Positions 1 through 8,368 of a stretch of DNA of 64,000 nt are shown in pieces (within the stretch, counting starts at the first letter, position 1; the number at the start of each line of letters is the position of its first letter). Source of the DNA: Microcoleus asticus IPMA8 (GTDB lineage: Bacteria; Cyanobacteriota; Cyanobacteriia; Cyanobacteriales; Microcoleaceae). The stretch lies in assembly GCF_013179805.1 (NCBI RefSeq), contig NZ_SRRZ01000018.1, positions 16,801-80,800 on the forward strand, written 5' to 3'. The notes beneath the pieces were generated by a model. That model saw only the letters and a program-made list of their open reading frames with translations. It did not search any database and had not been told where the DNA came from. A program made the translations under genes and the position numbers.

Positions 1-597
1 CGCCTTGCAACTCAAAACTAACAGAATAGCGGTACAAAACCACACAATTTTATTTAAACGCGCCGCCAAAATTGCTGCCAAAAGTGCGGGTAAAGCGATT
101 ACTTCCGGGTGAAAATCAAATAAATTGATGTTAAATACCACCGGATAGAGCAAATAAATTAATGCGATCGCACGGGATTGTTCTTGATTTAAACCTGCCA
201 AACGCGCTAAACTCCAGCTAGGCCAAGCCCCCAGGGATAAAGCAACTGCTTGTACCAACAGCAGCCAATGCACATCCGGGTAGATTTTGTAAAGCAAAGC
301 TAGCGGATAATAGATTACCGCTGCATGATCGCCCAAAATATGAATGCCCATTAAAGAAGAAAAAGGCGTTTGGTTTTGGCCGATCAAGTAAATTGCTTGG
401 TCAAAAATTCCCAAATCGAAAGCAGTGGATTGGAATAAAGCGTGCCGTAAACTGCTACACAAAAAGAAGATTGCCGCAGCAGTAGCGATCGCCCAAACCA
501 AACTCGACGGTAGCTGCGATCGACCTTCCTCTCTATTTTCGGCGATCGAGACACTGATGTCCTCACGGTCATCAGCAAAATTTTCCCTATTTTGCAT
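1..597 (-). CDS. DUF2079 family membrane protein, N-terminal part (runs off window start)
   Basis: Reading the minus strand from the ATG at 597 gives an unbroken frame of 199 codons that continues past the window edge, so only the N-terminal part is present. After a short polar N-terminus and a first hydrophobic helix, the text contains FDLGIFDQAIYLIGQ and LMGIHILGDHAAVIYYPL, then YPDVHWLLLVQA. These are hallmarks of the DUF2079 predicted membrane proteins common in cyanobacteria, which resemble multi-pass GT-C-type glycosyltransferases. Function is unproven in the family. An in-frame TAA lies about 40 bases upstream, so 597 (or a GTG slightly before it) is the start. Family assignment rests on recalled motif similarity. 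Confidence 0.75.
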   Translation of the reverse strand, partial: MQNRENFADDREDISVSIAENREEGRSQLPSSLVWAIATAAAIFFLCSSLRHALFQSTAFDLGIFDQAIYLIGQNQTPFSSLMGIHILGDHAAVIYYPLALLYKIYPDVHWLLLVQAVALSLGAWPSWSLARLAGLNQEQSRAIALIYLLYPVVFNINLFDFHPEVIALPALLAAILAARLNKIVWFCTAILLVLSCKA

Positions 598-866
598 GAA
601 ATCTGGCACTAGGTGGTCAATCAATTTTAGATTTTAGATTTTAGATTAAAGAATTGAAGCATTGACCCCACGGATAAATTCGGGGGTTCCTTTATCGGAT
701 AGAGGTTTTTTATTTCTGGACGGATGAATCCGGGGGCTTGTATCCTGGATGCTGTCGGTCACTCAAAATATGATTCCATCGAATGTGCTTTCCACGCAAT
801 AGTTAACCACTAATTTTTATCCCCGCAATCGTAATATTAGAATAATCCACAAAACATTAAAAAATT
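598..866. repeat. Intergenic region with inverted copy of the dispersed CCCCCGGATTCATC repeat and heptad tail
   Basis: No gene is seen between the divergent DUF2079 and dxr genes. On the minus strand, about 752 to 615, the sequence reads GGATACAAGCCCCCGGATTC, then a second GAATTTATCCGTGGGGTCAA block, then three ATCTAAA heptads. This is the same element found in plus orientation at 4344, 5725, 8149, 28690 and after def. The promoter of dxr presumably lies in the AT-rich 780-866 stretch, but no clear -35/-10 pair stands out. Confidence 0.6.
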
Positions 867-2057
867 GTGAAAGCAATAACTCTTCTCGGATCCACAGGCT
901 CCATCGGCACTCAGACTCTGGATATTGTAGCTCAATACCCCGACAAATTTCGGATTGTCGGGTTAACTGCCGGACGAAATGTAACGTTGCTGGCCCAGCA
1001 AATTCGCCAGTTTAGACCGGAGATTGTCGCGGTTTGCGACGAAGATAAATTACTGGAATTGAAGGAGGCGATCGCCGATCTCGACCCTCAACCTATTTTA
1101 CTTGCTGGCGAGTCAGGCGTTGTCGAAGTTGCCCAATACGGCGACGCTCAAGCCGTCGTCACCGGCATAGTTGGCTGTGCCGGTTTGCTGCCAACAATTG
1201 CGGCTATCAAAGCAGGCAAAGATATCGCCTTAGCCAATAAAGAAACATTAATCGCAGGGGGCCCCGTTGTCAACCCCTTAATCGAAAAATACGGCGTTAA
1301 AATATTACCGGCGGACTCGGAACATTCAGCAATTTTTCAGTGCCTGCAAGGTGTTATGGTTGGCGGGTTGCGGCGAATTATTCTAACGGCTTCGGGGGGT
1401 TCTTTTCGAGATTTGCCGATCGACAAATTAGCAGGAGTAACAGTAGCCGATGCCTTGAAACATCCGAATTGGTCGATGGGGCAGAAAATCACGATCGATT
1501 CTGCTACTTTGATGAATAAAGGATTAGAAGTAATTGAGGCTCATTACTTGTTCGGAATGGATTATGACGACATTGATATTGTCATCCATCCCCAGAGCAT
1601 AATTCACTCGTTAATTGAGTTGCAAGATACCTCTGTTTTGGCGCAATTGGGCTTGCCGGATATGCGCTTGCCGCTGCTTTACGCTTTGTCTTGGCCGGAG
1701 CGAATTCATACAGATTGGGAACGGCTGGATTTGGTAAAAGCTGGGGATTTAACTTTCCGAGAACCCGACCACGAAAAGTATCCTTGTATGCAGTTGGCTT
1801 ATGCGGCTGGACGTGCGGGCGGTTCAATGCCTGCGGTGCTGAATGCGGCAAACGAACAGGCGGTCGCGCTATTTTTGGAGGAGAAGATTCAGTTTTTAGA
1901 TATTCCGAAGTTGATTGAAAAGGCGTGCGACAAACATCAAACCGATAACTGTGAAAGTCCTGGTTTAGACGATATTTTGGCTGCGGATAGGTGGGCGCGG
2001 CAGGAAGTTTTGGCAGATAGTATGGAATTGGGCGATCGTATTCTTTCGGTTCGCTAA
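867..2057 (+). CDS. dxr: 1-deoxy-D-xylulose 5-phosphate reductoisomerase
   Basis: Catalyses the NADPH-dependent rearrangement and reduction of DXP to 2-C-methyl-D-erythritol 4-phosphate, the committed step of the MEP isoprenoid pathway, in the cytosol. The 396-residue length is typical. The N-terminal Rossmann motif LLGSTGSIGTQTLDI (about residues 5-19), ANKETLIAGG, the metal and substrate segment LPADSEHSAIFQCL, HPNWSMGQKITIDSATLMNK and HPQSIIHSLIE are all present and intact. Start is GTG at 867; no upstream in-frame ATG is available before the repeat region. The gene stands alone, divergent from the DUF2079 gene, and is followed by a hairpin-rich spacer. Confidence 0.97.
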   Translation: MKAITLLGSTGSIGTQTLDIVAQYPDKFRIVGLTAGRNVTLLAQQIRQFRPEIVAVCDEDKLLELKEAIADLDPQPILLAGESGVVEVAQYGDAQAVVTGIVGCAGLLPTIAAIKAGKDIALANKETLIAGGPVVNPLIEKYGVKILPADSEHSAIFQCLQGVMVGGLRRIILTASGGSFRDLPIDKLAGVTVADALKHPNWSMGQKITIDSATLMNKGLEVIEAHYLFGMDYDDIDIVIHPQSIIHSLIELQDTSVLAQLGLPDMRLPLLYALSWPERIHTDWERLDLVKAGDLTFREPDHEKYPCMQLAYAAGRAGGSMPAVLNAANEQAVALFLEEKIQFLDIPKLIEKACDKHQTDNCESPGLDDILAADRWARQEVLADSMELGDRILSVR

Positions 2058-2107
2058 TTGTATCAGCAGACTTGCACTTAGCCACAAGCCCTAGGAGTGA
2101 ATTAATT

Positions 2108-2220
2108 CCCCGTCTCATAGCTAAAGTCGGTTCAAACCGACTGCCCAACCTTGATAAATATCCAGTCCTCTTTCAGAGGACTTTAGCTATGAGACAGGGG
2201 TTTTTAACCCCTGGCGGACT
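2108..2220. repeat. Inverted-repeat element downstream of dxr
   Basis: Positions 2108-2128 and 2179-2200 form a 21-22 bp inverted repeat (arms differ by one indel) around a 50-base loop that itself contains a GTCGGTTCAAACCGAC hairpin. It is followed at 2206-2220 by AACCCCTGGCGGACT, which is identical to half of the perfect palindrome at 30571-30590. It looks like a MITE-like or REP-like unit and could also end dxr transcription or that of the convergent phosphoribosyltransferase gene. Confidence 0.6.
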
Positions 2221-2287
2221 ATGCCAAAAAGTGCAAAATATCGGCAGAAAACTATAAAAAATTGACCAGACTTTAGTTTTTTATAGA

Positions 2288-2800
2288 CTAACTCCCAACT
2301 TTCGCCACAAAATCAGCCGCACTCATCTTTTCGTACAGTTCAAAAGGCTGGTGAATCCAAGGATTGTCAGCCAAATAATCTACATAATAATCCGGCTTTG
2401 CAACAGAACAAGCCTTGTACCAGAGTACAGCAGTCCGAATTTCCTGAATATCCTCGCCGTAGCGACTCTTGAGCCAAGCGATACCTTGGTTCAAACTAAT
2501 TCCCGAATCCGCCAAATCGTCAACCAGGAGAATGCGGCTGCCCAAATTATCGCCCACCATTGTCAACTCGCGGGCAAACTCGATCGCACCCCGAACTTTT
2601 CCTTCGACCCCACCATAGGACGAGGCAGCTAAAATCGCCAGAGGTTTGTCAAAAATCCGTGACAGAGTATCTCCAACCCGCAGCCCTCCCCTCGCCAGAC
2701 AGACAATTCGATCGAATTTCCACTGAGATTCTTCAATTTTTACAGCCACATCCTCAATTTTCCGATGGTACTCAGACCAAGAAACGTAAAGGTCACTCAT
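2288..2800 (-). CDS. Phosphoribosyltransferase-domain protein (purine PRTase-like)
   Basis: A 170-residue protein starting at ATG 2800 (MSDLYVSWSEYHRKIED). The longer frame to 2932 would overlap the divergent pentapeptide gene and is less likely. The PRPP-binding signature RILLVDDLADSGISL and the upstream FDRIVCLARGGLRVGDTLSR are those of type I phosphoribosyltransferases, closest in look to small hypoxanthine/xanthine PRTases that salvage purine bases into nucleotides. Substrate cannot be read from the sequence. It is divergent from the pentapeptide-repeat gene with a 54-base spacer. Confidence 0.85.
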   Translation of the reverse strand: MSDLYVSWSEYHRKIEDVAVKIEESQWKFDRIVCLARGGLRVGDTLSRIFDKPLAILAASSYGGVEGKVRGAIEFARELTMVGDNLGSRILLVDDLADSGISLNQGIAWLKSRYGEDIQEIRTAVLWYKACSVAKPDYYVDYLADNPWIHQPFELYEKMSAADFVAKVGS

Positions 2801-2854
2801 TCCTAATATTATTGAAATATCAAAGGTATTATTAATTATTTTGGGGAAAATGAC

Positions 2855-3604
2855 ATGGATGCAGATGAACTTCTCAGACGGTATGCAGCCGGAGAACGGG
2901 TGTTTCACAAAGTAGACTTGAGCGGTGTTCATATGTCAAGGACAAATTTGCGCGATATTGACCTGAGTCACGCTAGTTTAAAAGGTGCAAATTCGATCGG
3001 CCTCACCCTCTACAGAGCTAATCTGTATCAAGCAGATATCAGCCAAGCCAACCTCTCTCAAGCCAACCTCATGTCCGCTAATTTTGGCGAATGCGAGGCG
3101 GTGGGAGCGAACTTGAGCGGAGCCATCTTGCGGAGTGTCGTCTTCAGCGGGGCCGATTTAACGGGAGCGAGTCTCAGGGGTGCAGACATGAGAGATGCAA
3201 ACCTTCAGGGGGCAATTTTGATTCAAGTTTATGCAGTTAACGCTAACTTGCAAGGTGCAAACTTGACAGCAGTAAAGCTTTGCGGAATCAACCTGAGCAA
3301 AGCAAATTTAACCGATGCGAACTTAACACAAGCTGACCTCAGCCGTGCTAACCTAACTCAAGCAAATCTGAGTTGGGCAAATTTAACGGAAGCAAATCTG
3401 GAAAAAGCTGATTTGAAGGGAGCCGATTTGAGCGGAGCTAACTTGAGCTGTGCAAATCTCCATCAAGCAGATTTGAGCGGAGTTTCCCTTAAGGGAGCAA
3501 ATCTCCGGGGAGCAAACTTGCATCAAGCTTCTTTGCGCGGGACAAATTTGGATGAAGCGAATCTGAGAGAGGCCATGATGCCTGACGGCACAATCTCTGA
3601 CTAA
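2855..3604 (+). CDS. Pentapeptide-repeat protein
   Basis: A 249-residue protein made almost entirely of A(D/N)LXX pentapeptide repeats from about residue 22 to 243, with a short helical N-terminal cap (MDADELLRRYAAGERVFHKV). Such proteins fold as right-handed quadrilateral beta-helices. No transmembrane segment or signal peptide is visible, so it is probably cytosolic. The C-terminus MMPDGTISD matches the C-terminus MPDGTIHE of the TerD-pentapeptide fusion at 30661, so the two repeat domains are related. Start is ATG 2855 after a GGGGAAAATG context. Function is unknown; pentapeptide proteins are abundant in cyanobacteria and mostly uncharacterised. Confidence 0.93.
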   Translation: MDADELLRRYAAGERVFHKVDLSGVHMSRTNLRDIDLSHASLKGANSIGLTLYRANLYQADISQANLSQANLMSANFGECEAVGANLSGAILRSVVFSGADLTGASLRGADMRDANLQGAILIQVYAVNANLQGANLTAVKLCGINLSKANLTDANLTQADLSRANLTQANLSWANLTEANLEKADLKGADLSGANLSCANLHQADLSGVSLKGANLRGANLHQASLRGTNLDEANLREAMMPDGTISD

Positions 3605-3630
3605 TAAGCTGAGAAAATAGAAGTTAAAAC

Positions 3631-3655
3631 AGCAGGGTGCCTGTGGCGCACCCTA
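3631..3655. repeat. GGGTGC hairpin repeat downstream of pentapeptide gene
   Basis: AGGGTGC-CTGTG-GCGCACCCT forms a short strong hairpin 27 bases after the stop. It has no T-run, so it is a dispersed GC-rich palindrome or a weak terminator rather than a canonical one. A related GTGCGC/GCGCAC element lies near 37898-37926. Confidence 0.45.
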
Positions 3656-3750
3656 CATTTATGCTAATGCCTGATTTTTTTAAGGGATTTAATTCTGCCT
3701 TCAAGTGACAGTGAATTTAAAGAGTAGTGGCAAAAAATTTAGAACCGAGT

Positions 3751-3954
3751 TTAATCTACAACTTTCAGCCAGCCGCGGCGAACTGCGTGGAGCAAGCGGT
3801 TGATGGCTGTTTGATCTTCTTCGGTAAGAGAGTCATTTAACAGGGCTGTCTTGAGCTGTTGTCGGTGAGTGGGAGTCAGAAGACCGGAGTGATATACCTG
3901 AAAAACTAGCTCTGCAATAGTAAATTGAGGTAAAAGCGTTTGGGTTGTCATCAT
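3751..3954 (-). CDS. Small conserved hypothetical protein, paralog of the 4690-4887 gene
   Basis: A 67-residue protein from ATG 3954 (a GTG start at 3975 would add seven residues). It shares layout and sequence with the gene at 4690-4887: IAELVFQVYHSGLLTP near the N-terminus and a closing INRLLHAVRRGWLKVVD versus VNRLLHAIRRGWVRISD. The predicted fold is all-helical and basic at the C-terminus. I do not recognise a named family; similar small proteins with FQVY-SG and INR-L motifs recur in filamentous cyanobacteria. Two divergent copies 0.7 kb apart with conserved ends support both being real genes. Confidence 0.7.
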   Translation of the reverse strand: MMTTQTLLPQFTIAELVFQVYHSGLLTPTHRQQLKTALLNDSLTEEDQTAINRLLHAVRRGWLKVVD

Positions 3955-3975
3955 GTGTTTGTTTTTTGAACTCAC

Positions 3976-4689
3976 TCTTGACAGTATTGACTGGTTTTCC
4001 CAATATTTATGTGATTCAACTACAGGAGTAAATGTGATCGATTGGCTCTTGATGAGTGATTTGTGTCAGCCGGACTTGGGGATCGGATATTTCCTCGATC
4101 GCCCTGCAACTTGAAATACCAACCCCGTCCCGAGTCCTCGCTTTTGGCAACTCCGAAATCTCTACTTTTTGTCAAGAGACTGTGACAAACCTATTAATAT
4201 TTATCTATTAATAAATTACTAATGCTGCTAGCTAAATCGCTTGGCTTAATTCAACGTAAAACTTTTACGGTGTTTATAAACCCGCTTTTACCTACATTTA
4301 CTTAGTTTCTTGGTGTGCTCTTTGTTCCGTAGATATACTTAACAACCCGCCAAAAAACCGATACAAGTTTCCGACAGGAGCGGCCACCGGCCCAAAATTT
4401 TAAGCTTTAGTTCATGCTCCCAGATTCATCTGTGAAGTCAATCTAAAATCTAAAATCTAAAATCTAAAATCTAAAATCTAAAATCTAAAATCTAAAATCT
4501 AAAATCGACTGGCTGCTTCAAATCAAAAATCCCGGCTTCTTCAAGAAACCGGATTCGAGCTTTTCGATCGCAGTACAACTTTTTTTGGAGAGGGTTAATG
4601 CAGCGACCTGCTCACGAAAATCTTATTGTTGGCAAAGCTTGACAGGAGAGAAAGTAGAAATACTGATCTCAACTTCTTGTGTGAGAGGA
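3976..4689. repeat. Gene-free region with dispersed repeat and ATCTAAA heptad array
   Basis: No coding region is supported. A copy of the dispersed element starts near 4344 (CGATACAAGTTTCCGACAGGAG), passes through CCCAGATTCATCTGTGAAGTC and runs into about nine tandem ATCTAAA heptads at 4441-4506, ending ATCGACTGG. Further on, CGGCTTCTTCAAGAAACCGG (about 4534-4553) belongs to the scattered AAACCGG/CCGGTTT family. Confidence 0.7.
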
Positions 4690-4887
4690 CTAATCGGAAA
4701 TCCTGACCCATCCGCGGCGGATGGCGTGAAGCAGGCGGTTGACTGCATCTCGGGCATCTTCGCTGAGAGAGCTTTCGCAGAGTGCAGGCAGTCCGTGGCT
4801 TTGAGTTCGAGTCAGATTCCCTGAACGGGTGACTTGATAGAACAGTTCAGCGATCGCCCGATCGGATTTTAAAGTCAGAGCTTGCAT
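4690..4887 (-). CDS. Small conserved hypothetical protein, paralog of the 3751-3954 gene
   Basis: A 65-residue protein starting at ATG 4887 (MQALTLKSDRAIAELFYQVTRSG). Alignment by eye with the neighbour at 3751-3954: IAEL(F/V)(Y/F)QV, an SG turn, LT, a variable middle with SL(S/T)E, then a nearly identical C-terminal NRLLHA(I/V)RRGW segment. No signal peptide or membrane segment. Function unknown. The C-terminal conservation despite a divergent middle suggests selection on a helical, basic binding surface (inference). Confidence 0.68.
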   Translation of the reverse strand: MQALTLKSDRAIAELFYQVTRSGNLTRTQSHGLPALCESSLSEDARDAVNRLLHAIRRGWVRISD

Positions 4888-5312
4888 GAAATATCGTTGA
4901 ACTCGACTATTGTAGTATCGAGGATTTGAGAAAAGAGTAGGGTGATAGCAGTCGGCTAAGCTGTGCGATCGTTCTTAGCTCCATTTGTGACCGAAGTCTG
5001 CGAGTATACGTGAGTTAAATCACAGAGAACCAAAGACCTCGATCGCATAACCTGTCATTGCGGTGGTAGCCTCAAGGTTTGACTAAACCTCGAAAACTCC
5101 TGATCGCAAGACTTTTAGCCCCCAGCGCCGCTGCACAGCGGGAGTGCGTCCCCTCTACATCCCAGGCTCTGGACTCGGAGAACTGTGAAACTTTGGGTTT
5201 TAGACACTTGCAGCTTGCACCACAGGGCATAAAGTTGCGATCGGCGAGCCACACCCTGAGATACAATATTTATAAATACTTCTATCCCATCTCTAGGCAG
5301 GCAAGTAAAAAA
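4888..5312. other. Intergenic region, no gene seen
   Basis: About 425 bases with no supported gene. A short imperfect hairpin AGGTTT-GACTA-AACCT lies near 5075-5091. An open frame passes through into the following small membrane protein gene, but its N-terminal part has no coding character. Confidence 0.5.
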
Positions 5313-5531
5313 ATGATAATGATTAGCTACTTTTCGATTGCCTTAATCGTTTTTATTGTTTGGTTCAAAAGTTTTTGGAATGATACTGCGACATCTAAAA
5401 AAGACGTGATCTCTTGGATAGCATTAATATTCGGTCCTCTGTTTTGGCCTGTTGTTCTGCCCCTATCCCTTTTGCAAATTACCAGCAAAAAGTCTGTTGT
5501 AAAAACAGCTCAATGCGATCAAGAATTATAA
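5313..5531 (+). CDS. Small membrane protein of cyanobacterial type
   Basis: A 72-residue protein from ATG 5313, preceded by AGGCAGGCAAG as ribosome binding site. The longer upstream frame is rejected because its first 78 residues look non-coding. Two hydrophobic segments are visible: residues about 2-19 (MIMISYFSIALIVFIVWFK) and about 34-55 with ALIFGPLFWPVVLPLSLLQ. The motif FWPVVLPLSL is one I associate with short conserved cyanobacterial membrane proteins of unknown role. It ends with a polar tail. Isolated, no operon partner. Confidence 0.6.
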   Translation: MIMISYFSIALIVFIVWFKSFWNDTATSKKDVISWIALIFGPLFWPVVLPLSLLQITSKKSVVKTAQCDQEL

Positions 5532-6527
5532 TAAATTGTGGAAGTAACTGGCTTAAACAAAGTCGGTTATCTCGTCCTAAACGATCCGGCTTGCATCGCT
5601 CCTCGCAGCGAGTAAATCATCTTGTTTGATGGTAAAAAAAATGCAGTTATAAGGTAGAATCAAATAAAAATCCTGAATCCTAAAACAGTATTTTTTTACC
5701 GCTCCAAATTCTGCCTTCTGCTTTTCGCTCCCGCCCAAAAACGGATACAAGTTTTCCAGAGTAGTCGCCAGCCGACCAAAATTTTCGACTCTTGTTAAAG
5801 CTCCCAGATTCATCTGTGGAGTAAATCTCAAATCTCAAATCGTTCGACTGAGCGCGACTCCACTGCTCTCTGGCCTAACGTCTCACGGCAAAGTATCAAA
5901 TCGACTGACGCCTACTTTTCTTCTGTAACATCGTGATTTAAGGGTGTCGCTGAGTCAAAATTGTCAGACCCAAATAGTCGGACAGCGACCGCAACATTTT
6001 TTTACTCAAAGATTATCTGCCACCTCAACCAAGCTCAAAATTAATCTGCAACGTAACACGGCCTGTTGTTGGCAAAACTATAACTTAAGACATATTTTTT
6101 CCTTCTGCTGACCAACTTAAGAATTTTTATTACTTCCGGTCACTGCGCATCATTAATCGAATTTGGTAAAATCCTTACTTAGCCTGAAAAAAAGCTAGAC
6201 GCCTTGCCCTGTAACCTTTGACAGCTCTATTTTTTAAAAGTGTAGCAGCTCTCACAAGCAAATTGTAGAGTTCGTTTGCGCCTTAATTGCCTAACTCTTA
6301 CCGCAGTTAGATAGACAATTAAAGGCAGAGACTGCAATATGAAATAGGCCACAACAATTGTTTCAAATCTCAACTACGATTTATTTTGGGCGATCGGGCA
6401 TGACGAATGTATAACGCGAGCAAGCGGAATTTTTAGAGGTGCTGGATTTTTGGGTTTGGGAACTTCTCAAAAAAAAGTGCCGTCACTGTATCCACATTCG
6501 CTATTTGCATAAAAAGTAGGAGTAAAA
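5532..6527. repeat. Gene-free kilobase with one dispersed repeat copy
   Basis: No gene is supported across about 1 kb. A dispersed-element copy spans about 5725-5855 (CGGATACAAGTTTTCCAGAG, then CCCAGATTCATCTGTGGAGT and two ATCTCAA heptads). The short reverse frame at 5577-5831 lies mostly inside this repeat. The remainder, 5860-6500, has no clear structure. Confidence 0.6.
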
Positions 6528-6716
6528 ATGAACGAAGTGTCTGAGAAACCAATTTATAGAATTCTTAATCTAGTGTCGCTGCTAGCGCTGAGCTACTATG
6601 CAGCTACTTCCATCAATTATATGTTCGAGAGCGACGCTCACATATACAGGTACGACAGCCAGAGCAATTCCAACGCCTCAACCGCGCAACTAGAAGCACA
6701 CCATCGGAATAAATAG
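6528..6716 (+). CDS. Small putative membrane protein
   Basis: A 62-residue frame whose main support is a strong TAGGAG ribosome binding site seven bases before ATG 6528. It encodes MNEVSEKPIYRILNLVSLLA, a single hydrophobic segment (about residues 11-32), then a polar Ser/Asn/His-rich tail. No family is recognised. It could be a genuine small membrane protein or a chance frame; there is no paralog in the window. Confidence 0.45.
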   Translation: MNEVSEKPIYRILNLVSLLALSYYAATSINYMFESDAHIYRYDSQSNSNASTAQLEAHHRNK

Positions 6717-6879
6717 TAGAGCTTTTCTATGAATGCCGAACCAAATTTCCTAGAAATCGCTAATTGTTAATTAGCGACTCGAAGTTAACAACTAGCAATA
6801 AAATATTTTGTGATAAGTTAATATTTTTACTTACAGCTATTTGCTATCAAAGATACTACAAGAATCAACTATCTATCTA

Positions 6880-7165
6880 TTTGGCTCTAAAAATAGACCA
6901 CAGTCATGAAAACAGTTCAAAGCATTTTCATCAGTAATAGCCTTAAGAGCTTTAGTAATCGCTTCATCAAGAAGATTTGAAGTTTGAGCTGCTTAAGAAC
7001 CGAGAATTACTTTGATTTTTTACCAACACAACTCGATGGAACATAAATTCGGCGAGTAGGGATATAAGCATTTCACTTGAACTCCGACAGATTGAATCAA
7101 ACTTTCGACGGCTTAGAAATCATGAACAGGTAAATTATCCATAACTACAATTGCGCCAACGCATA
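6880..7165 (-). pseudogene. IS630-family transposase, C-terminal fragment
   Basis: Reading the minus strand gives GAIVVMDNLPVHDF (the second Asp region of the DDE catalytic core), a TAA, then VKCLYPYSPNLCSIELCW, another TAA, then KIKVILGS, a stop, and AAQTSNLLDEAITKALK with CGLFLEP near the end. This matches the C-terminal third of IS630-type transposases (normally SPxFSPIExxWSKIK). Several in-frame stops and the missing N-terminus show it is dead. It directly abuts the left end of the IS1-type element. Confidence 0.7.
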
Positions 7166-7167
7166 AC

Positions 7168-7967
7168 GGCGTTGCATATATTGATAATGATCGAGGAAAA
7201 ACAGGGAAATATTTTTGAGGCTGGTGTTTTAGATAAAAAAGCAACAAACTAATTGAAAGTTGCAACATCTCTTGAGACTTGGAATAACATAAGGTCTTGC
7301 GATGTAACCCGCGCCAGATAATGTCTTAATCTCGTGTTGTCTCCTTCCACCCTTGTCATATAAGTCTTGCAAACAATATGGTCTTCAGAGTTGATATATT
7401 TTGCGTAAACACAATAGCCCTCAGTGACCCAGAAATAGCAAGACCAATTTTTACTCATCCTCCACAAAGCCACAAAAGTGTCACTGCTGCTATCCCCTAA
7501 CGTCCAAGCAAGAATGCCCTCAGCAAAGTGATTTACTGCTGTAGATACAAGGAGCTTGTTTTTTTTGAGCCAACAAATGTCTGGAGTTCGTCGATTTCTC
7601 CTACTTCTGGTATGGTTTCAAATGCCTCAGTTTCAGGTAATGGTTTCCCTGTTTCTTTGACCCAGTTGATGACACTATTGTGGCTGATACCAGTACAACG
7701 CTAAATTAGTCTCGCGCCCCATGCCATTACAGTACATGAGAGGAGCAAATTTGTTTGGCATCCTCGGAATATCCACGCTCACTATAGGTTTCGACAAACT
7801 GGCGATTGCATTGCTTACATCGATAGCACTCTTTTTCGTATCGATGTCCATTTTTAACTACATCTTCACCGTTGCATTTGGGGCATTGCATTTTTTAAGT
7901 TTGAACAACTTTGCCTTTATTCTGCCACTTCCTATTTTTAAAGATCGTTATGAATATATGCAGCGCC
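7168..7967 (-). mobile_element. Degenerate IS1-family insertion sequence
   Basis: About 800 bp bounded by an imperfect terminal inverted repeat: 7168-7193 and 7943-7967 match in reverse complement at roughly 21 of 25 positions. GCATA flanks both ends (7161-7165 and 7968-7972), a possible remnant of the target duplication. It contains the InsA/InsB-type transposase in reverse orientation. Size and gene order fit IS1 (about 0.8 kb). Its left end sits against an IS630 transposase fragment. Confidence 0.7.
7215..7891 (-). pseudogene. IS1-family transposase (InsA + InsB), frameshifted
   Basis: From ATG 7891 the minus strand reads CPKCNGEDVVKNGHRYEK with CYRCKQCNRQFVETYSERGY, the zinc-ribbon N-terminus of IS1 InsA. 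A frameshift and a TAG near 7700 interrupt the YCNGMG...RCTGISHNSVINWV region. InsB follows with PEVGEIDELQTFVGSKKNKL, AVNHFAEGILAWTLGD, CYFWVTEGYCVYAKYI and TYMTRVEGDNTRLRHYLARV, then a further frameshift near 7310 before LSISLLLFYLKHQ. Each block is recognisable, but no single frame spans the gene, so it cannot make a functional transposase without multiple frameshifts. Confidence 0.8.
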
Positions 7968-8019
7968 GCATATTTTTCTGTTTGACACTGTGTCCCGAAC
8001 TAAGAGACAATTAATACCA

Positions 8020-8276
8020 TTTGAGATTTGAGATTTGAGGTTTGAGATGGGGAAGGATTGATGACGGAGTTTAGAGCTGACCGGCAGTTGCATTCTGTTT
8101 ATAAACTGTTACAAGATGCGCAGCAGTTTCTTCTCAGCTTTGACCCCGCCCAAAAACGGATACCAGTTTCCGACAGGAGTCGCCAGCAGCCCAAAATTTT
8201 AGATCTTTGTTCAACCTCCCAGATTCATCTGTGGAGTAAATCTCAAATCTCAAATCTCAAATTTAAAATCGACTGA
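8020..8276. repeat. Heptad tract and dispersed repeat copy
   Basis: Heptads ATTTGAG at 8020-8046, then a dispersed-element copy at 8149-8276: CGGATACCAGTTTCCGACAG, CCCAGATTCATCTGTGGAGT, then ATCTCAA heptads and ATCGACTGACAG. It is about 85 percent similar by eye to the copies at 4344 and 5725. Confidence 0.7.
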
Positions 8277-8284
8277 CAGTACCG

Positions 8285-8368
8285 TCACCACTCTACCGGC
8301 GTACCGTTCATCTCAACTTCCCAACACAAGCGCTGCATTGTCAGATTGTCGGGATGGATGCGGCTCAT
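8285..8368 (-). pseudogene. Possible C-terminal gene remnant or micro-ORF
   Basis: The minus strand encodes MSRIHPDNLTMQRLCWEVEM followed by NGTPVEW and a stop. The composition is protein-like (an amphipathic HP..NLTMQRLCW..E pattern), and an in-frame TAG lies four codons before the ATG. There is no ribosome binding site. It is probably the preserved tail of a deleted gene rather than a functional micropeptide. I cannot name the parent family. Confidence 0.25.

Noticed and set aside
4441..4506. Possible CRISPR or telomere-like array
   Set aside because: Plain 7-bp tandem repeat with no spacers.
5577..5831. Reverse frame of 84 codons
   Set aside because: Covers mostly the dispersed repeat and heptads; no ribosome binding site.
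7721..8014. Forward frame of 97 codons with hydrophobic character
   Set aside because: It is the complement of the IS1 InsA zinc-ribbon region, which explains its sequence.
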